Source: an uncultured Verrucomicrobiae bacterium (GTDB lineage: Bacteria; Verrucomicrobiota; Verrucomicrobiia; Limisphaerales; J093). From it: a stretch of DNA of 35,547 nucleotides. Numbering within the stretch: the stretch's first letter is position 1; each line of letters starts with the position of its first letter. Location of the stretch: NCBI GenBank assembly GCA_937946835.1, contig CALFAV010000006.1, forward strand, positions 1 through 35,547, read 5' to 3'. This document shows, piece after piece, positions 32,628 through 35,547 of the stretch. The translations under genes were made by a program, and so were the position numbers. The notes below the pieces were generated by a model. That model worked only from the letters and a program-made list of their open reading frames with translations. It ran no database searches and was not told the origin of the DNA.

Positions 32628-33902
32628 ATGAGCACCGTCTTCAACTGGCAACTGGGCCGCGACATGGAATACCCGTACGAGGCGGCGTATCCGGACCGGC
32701 AGTTCGCCTTTGTCTTCAACCTCAACCGCTGCATCGGCTGCCAGAGCTGCACCATGGCCTGCAAGTCCACCTGGACCTTCGCCAAGGGCCAGGAGGCCAT
32801 GTGGTGGAACAACGTCGAAACCAAACCCTACGGCGGCTACCCCCACCACTGGGACGTCAAAATCCTCCACCTCCTCAATCAGGCCAACCCCGGCGGCCAG
32901 ACCTGGAACGGCGCGCTGCAGGAACTCAAGGCCCCCTACGGACGGTTTAACGGCAAAACCATCTTCGAGGTCGCCAAAACCCACGTCAGCCCCGAGGGCG
33001 CTCAACGCGCGCTGGGGTACCTGCCCACCGACGAGGAGTGGGCGGCGCCCAACCGCTTCGAGGACAACCCCACCGCCGCTGAAAAAGGCCGGGCCGGCCA
33101 GATGACCTTCAGCGGCGGCCAGCTCGTGCCCCAGCACAAGACCTGGTTCTTTTACCTCGCCCGCCTCTGCAACCACTGCACCTACCCGGCCTGTCTGGCG
33201 GCCTGCCCCCGCAATGCCATCTACAAACGCCCTGAGGACGGCATCGTGCTCATTGACCAGTCCCGCTGCCGCGGCTACCGCAAGTGCATGGAGGCCTGCC
33301 CCTACAAGAAAACCCATTACCGTGGCACCACCCGCACCACCGAGAAATGCATCGGCTGCTTCCCGCGCGTCGAGGGACGCGACCCCCAGGGCGGCGGCCG
33401 GCCCATGCAAACCCGCTGCATGGCCGCCTGCGTGGGTCACATCCGCCTCCACGGCCTGGTGCGGATGAACCCCGACGGCACCTGGAAGGAAGACCGCCAG
33501 CACCCCCTCTACTACCTGGTGCACGTTGCCAAGGTCGCCCTGCCGCTTTACCCCCAGTTCGGCACCGAGCCCAACGGCTACTACATCCCACCCCGCTGGG
33601 TCCCGCGCCCCTACCTGCGCCAGATGTTCGGCCCCGGCGTGGATGCGGCCATCGAGAAATACCTCGCGCCCGACCGCGAACTGCTGGCCGTGCTCCAGCT
33701 CTTCGGCAAGGACGCCCGGATGTGCTTCCGTTACGAGATCAAGCCCGGGCCGAAGGTGTTTGAAACCACCGTCCACGGACGGAAGTTCGAGTTGTACAAC
33801 GACACCATCATCGGCTACGGCGCCGACGGCTCCAAGATCATCGAAACCACCGTCGAGGAACCGCTCCACGAGCGGCCCAACCGCCATGCCAACTCCATCT
33901 GA
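32628..33902 (+). CDS. Fe-S beta subunit of the NXR/nitrate reductase-like molybdoenzyme
   Basis: A 424-residue electron-transfer subunit with four cluster motifs. CIGCQSCTMACK supplies C35, C38, C41 and C45. CNHCTYPACLAACP supplies C181, C184, C189 and C193. CRGYRKCMEACP supplies C214, C220 and C224, with Y217 where a fourth Cys would be, as in [3Fe-4S] sites of NarH and EbdB. CIGC (C241, C244) pairs with RCMAACVG (C264, C268). The opening NWQLGRDMEYPYE and the block EAMWWNNVETKPYGGYP resemble, from memory, NxrB of Nitrospira, although that protein has Asp in place of the fourth Cys of the first motif while this one keeps Cys. It has no signal peptide, so it is presumably exported bound to the Tat-bearing alpha subunit. 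ATG 32628 matches relatives' N termini. Its end overlaps the chaperone gene by 17 bases. Confidence 0.93.
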   Translation: MSTVFNWQLGRDMEYPYEAAYPDRQFAFVFNLNRCIGCQSCTMACKSTWTFAKGQEAMWWNNVETKPYGGYPHHWDVKILHLLNQANPGGQTWNGALQELKAPYGRFNGKTIFEVAKTHVSPEGAQRALGYLPTDEEWAAPNRFEDNPTAAEKGRAGQMTFSGGQLVPQHKTWFFYLARLCNHCTYPACLAACPRNAIYKRPEDGIVLIDQSRCRGYRKCMEACPYKKTHYRGTTRTTEKCIGCFPRVEGRDPQGGGRPMQTRCMAACVGHIRLHGLVRMNPDGTWKEDRQHPLYYLVHVAKVALPLYPQFGTEPNGYYIPPRWVPRPYLRQMFGPGVDAAIEKYLAPDRELLAVLQLFGKDARMCFRYEIKPGPKVFETTVHGRKFELYNDTIIGYGADGSKIIETTVEEPLHERPNRHANSI

Positions 33903-34803
33903 AGTCCGTCCTCCGAAGCCGGAAGAGCCCCGTCAGATTTGGGCGGCACCCCCCGGGGCTCCCCCCCGTTCGGTCTTTGGCAACTACCGGCCCGACCCGG
34001 CGGCGGAGCCTCCGGCCCCCGACGCACTCCTTTCCCAGAACCCGGCTCCGCGCGCAGCCCCCGACGAGAATCCTGCACCAGCCCTGGCCCGGGCCTTTCT
34101 GTACCGGTACCTGGCCCGGGCCTGCGAAGACCCTGCGCGGGAAACCTGGGACTGGCTGTGTGCGCCCGCCACCCGCCAAAGCCTGCAAACCGCCTGGGAA
34201 CTGGTGGGCGGCGGCGCGCCCCTCCCCGCGCTGGAACCCGACGCCTTCGACTCGTTTCACACCGCCCATGTCGCCGCCTTCGGTCACGCCGCCCGCGGGC
34301 CGTGTCCGATCAACGAAATCGAGTACGGTGACGTCAAGGCCGACCCGCTCTTCCAACCGCATCGGCTGGCCGACCTGGCGGCCTTTTACCGCGCCTTTGG
34401 TCTGGAACTCGCCGACGACGCGGGTGAACGCCACGACCACCTGGCCGTGGAACTGGAGTTCATGTGTGTGCTCACGGCCAAAGAGGCGTGGGCCTTGGAG
34501 CACCAGCCCGACTCCGACCTCCCCGCCCGCTGCCGGGACGCGCAGAAAAAGTTCCTCCGCGAACATCTGGGCCGTTGGACGCCGGCGTTCACCCGCCGGC
34601 TGGAACGTCAGGCCGCCGGCACGCCGTTGGCGGAGTTGGCCCGGTTCACGCGCGCCTTCATCGAGACCGAGTGCGCCCGCTGCGGCGTCCCGTCCGGCAG
34701 CGAAGACCTGCTGTTGCGCCCGGCCGACACGGGCGCGGCGTTGTGCGAAACCTGCGGGCTGCCTCAAACCCTGCCCGGCACGGACGCCCCTGCGCCAGCT
34801 TGA
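33886..34803 (+). CDS. TorD/NarJ-type molybdoenzyme chaperone with cysteine-rich C-terminal tail
   Basis: A 305-residue cytoplasmic chaperone. Residues 1-65 are proline-rich and probably disordered. The all-helical TorD/NarJ-like core follows (ARAFLYRYLARACEDPA, then FDSFHTAHVAAFGHAARG). INEIEYGDVKADPLFQPHRL and FYRAFGLELADDAGERHDHL, then AVELEFMCVLTAKEAWAL, are the recognisable family blocks. Such proteins bind the Tat leader and guide cofactor insertion into the alpha subunit. An unusual addition is the C-terminal stretch CARCGVPSGSEDLLLRPAD, then TGAALCETCGLPQ, whose two CxxC pairs could form a small zinc site. The start at ATG 33886 overlaps the beta subunit end by 17 bases, consistent with coupling. 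Confidence 0.85.
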   Translation: MPTPSEVRPPKPEEPRQIWAAPPGAPPRSVFGNYRPDPAAEPPAPDALLSQNPAPRAAPDENPAPALARAFLYRYLARACEDPARETWDWLCAPATRQSLQTAWELVGGGAPLPALEPDAFDSFHTAHVAAFGHAARGPCPINEIEYGDVKADPLFQPHRLADLAAFYRAFGLELADDAGERHDHLAVELEFMCVLTAKEAWALEHQPDSDLPARCRDAQKKFLREHLGRWTPAFTRRLERQAAGTPLAELARFTRAFIETECARCGVPSGSEDLLLRPADTGAALCETCGLPQTLPGTDAPAPA

Positions 34804-34850
34804 ACCGCCCCCGGAGTCCGCTTCGGGCGGCCGCTGTTCCCGCGTCTGGT

Positions 34851-35547
34851 ATGGAGCTGCTGTTTGATGACGATCTGGTGGAGGCGGTGGTCTTCCTGGC
34901 CGCCGCCGGGCGGGGACCCGAGGTGCCCGCGGCGCAGGTGCGTCGGTTCCACGCCGAACGCGAGCGTTGTTACGCGGTGCTCGATCCGGACGCCCGCCAG
35001 GCCGCCTTCGCGCGGGTGCATCTGGAGTGGTTTCGGGAATGGGGGCTGACCCGCCCGCTGGAAGGGGCGGTGCGGCAATTCCCCCTGCTGGCCGAGCACC
35101 TGGCTGCGCTGGCCTGCCGCAAGGCCCGCACCCGCGGCGAGGAGGGGGCCGAGTTGTACACCGACGCCGAGAGCCGGCGTCGCGGGGTGCTGGCGCTGCG
35201 CCCCGAGCGCTTCACGGCGACGGGGCGTTTGGAACCGCTGCTCCACCACGAACTGGCGCACCTGGCGGACCTGGTGGACCCGCCCTTCGAGTACGCGCCC
35301 GAAACCGGCCTCTCCGGCCGAACGGCGACGCAGCAACGGTTGGTCCTCGAACGCTACCGGCTGTTGTGGAACGTGAGCATTGACGGACGCCTCACCCGGC
35401 GCGGGTTGGCGACCGTGGCGGACGAGGCCCGGCGCCGGGCCGAGTTCGAGCGCGCCTTTGCCTTTCTCCCCGCATCCCGTCGGGACGAGTTGTTTGCCGG
35501 CTTGTGGGCCGGCCGGCGGGCCCGGCATCCCGAACTCCTCGAACTGG
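34851..35547 (+). CDS. HExxH putative zinc metallopeptidase, 3' end outside window
   Basis: From ATG 34851 the frame is open to the window edge, giving at least 232 residues (MELLFDDDLVEAVVFLAAAG at the start). It lies 47 bases after the chaperone gene and is in line with the operon. H133-E134-L-A-H137 (LLHHELAHLADLVDPPF) is a zincin motif; the rest is helical, with many Arg and Glu. A third zinc ligand cannot be named. No signal peptide, so it is probably cytoplasmic. I do not recognise the family. A SprT-like or anthrax-toxin-lethal-factor-like peptidase fold would be possible, but the glycine and flanking signatures of either are absent. It may be functionally tied to the respiratory genes or simply be next to them. 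Confidence 0.72.
   Translation, partial: MELLFDDDLVEAVVFLAAAGRGPEVPAAQVRRFHAERERCYAVLDPDARQAAFARVHLEWFREWGLTRPLEGAVRQFPLLAEHLAALACRKARTRGEEGAELYTDAESRRRGVLALRPERFTATGRLEPLLHHELAHLADLVDPPFEYAPETGLSGRTATQQRLVLERYRLLWNVSIDGRLTRRGLATVADEARRRAEFERAFAFLPASRRDELFAGLWAGRRARHPELLEL

Overview
The window is G+C-rich (roughly two-thirds by eye) bacterial chromosome, densely coding, with no tRNA, rRNA, CRISPR array or insertion sequence that I could see. The gene repertoire points to Verrucomicrobiota, probably a Limisphaera/Pedosphaera-type lineage. It has a PEP-CTERM sorting signal, an H-X9-DG pseudopilin, very large secreted proteins, a GH106-type glycosidase, and a C-terminal module ending in aromatic-rich FYR/FFQ that recurs on three unrelated exported proteins. 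The taxonomic call is an inference from style, not from a marker gene.

Layout. (1) 1-3778, plus strand: the end of a truncated gene, then a 1165-residue secreted FG-GAP/thrombospondin-3-type protein. (2) 3811-7310, minus strand: a canonical cobalamin (B12) riboswitch followed by three translationally coupled genes (PEP-CTERM protein, exported 533-residue protein, pseudopilin). This looks like a B12-controlled cell-surface system of unknown function. (3) 7379-9334, minus: secreted M14 zinc carboxypeptidase. (4) 9565-11257, plus: two coiled-coil, tail-anchored proteins and an O6-alkylguanine-DNA alkyltransferase, all overlapping by 4 bases. (5) 11244-12296, minus: LOG-family protein. (6) 12429-12725, plus: ribosomal protein bL28 with its own terminator. 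(7) 12826-16371, minus: a nitrogen operon (PII, Amt, GlnA) behind a near-consensus sigma-54 promoter and ended by a strong intrinsic terminator. (8) 16548-21516, minus: a PdeM-like metallophosphoesterase homologue that has lost nearly all metal ligands, next to an HrpA-type DEAH helicase. (9) 21643-26155: a secreted GH106-type glycosidase diverging from an exported PHP-domain protein, with a G-rich direct repeat between them.

(10) 26403-35547, plus: a perfect FNR-type box (TTGAT-N4-ATCAA) precedes a periplasmic molybdoenzyme operon. It encodes a dihaem-c/haem-b gamma-type fusion, a Tat-exported alpha subunit, a small conserved accessory protein, an Fe-S beta subunit, a TorD-type chaperone with an added cysteine-rich tail, and a HExxH protein running off the window. 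Alpha and beta read like the periplasmic nitrite oxidoreductase/nitrate reductase clade known from Nitrospira and anammox bacteria. The FNR box suggests use under low oxygen, so nitrate reduction is at least as likely as nitrite oxidation. A DUF104-type antitoxin/PIN toxin pair sits on the opposite strand inside this operon, and its toxin gene carries an in-frame amber codon.

The two best candidates for undescribed biology are the B12-riboswitch surface operon and the NXR-like respiratory module.
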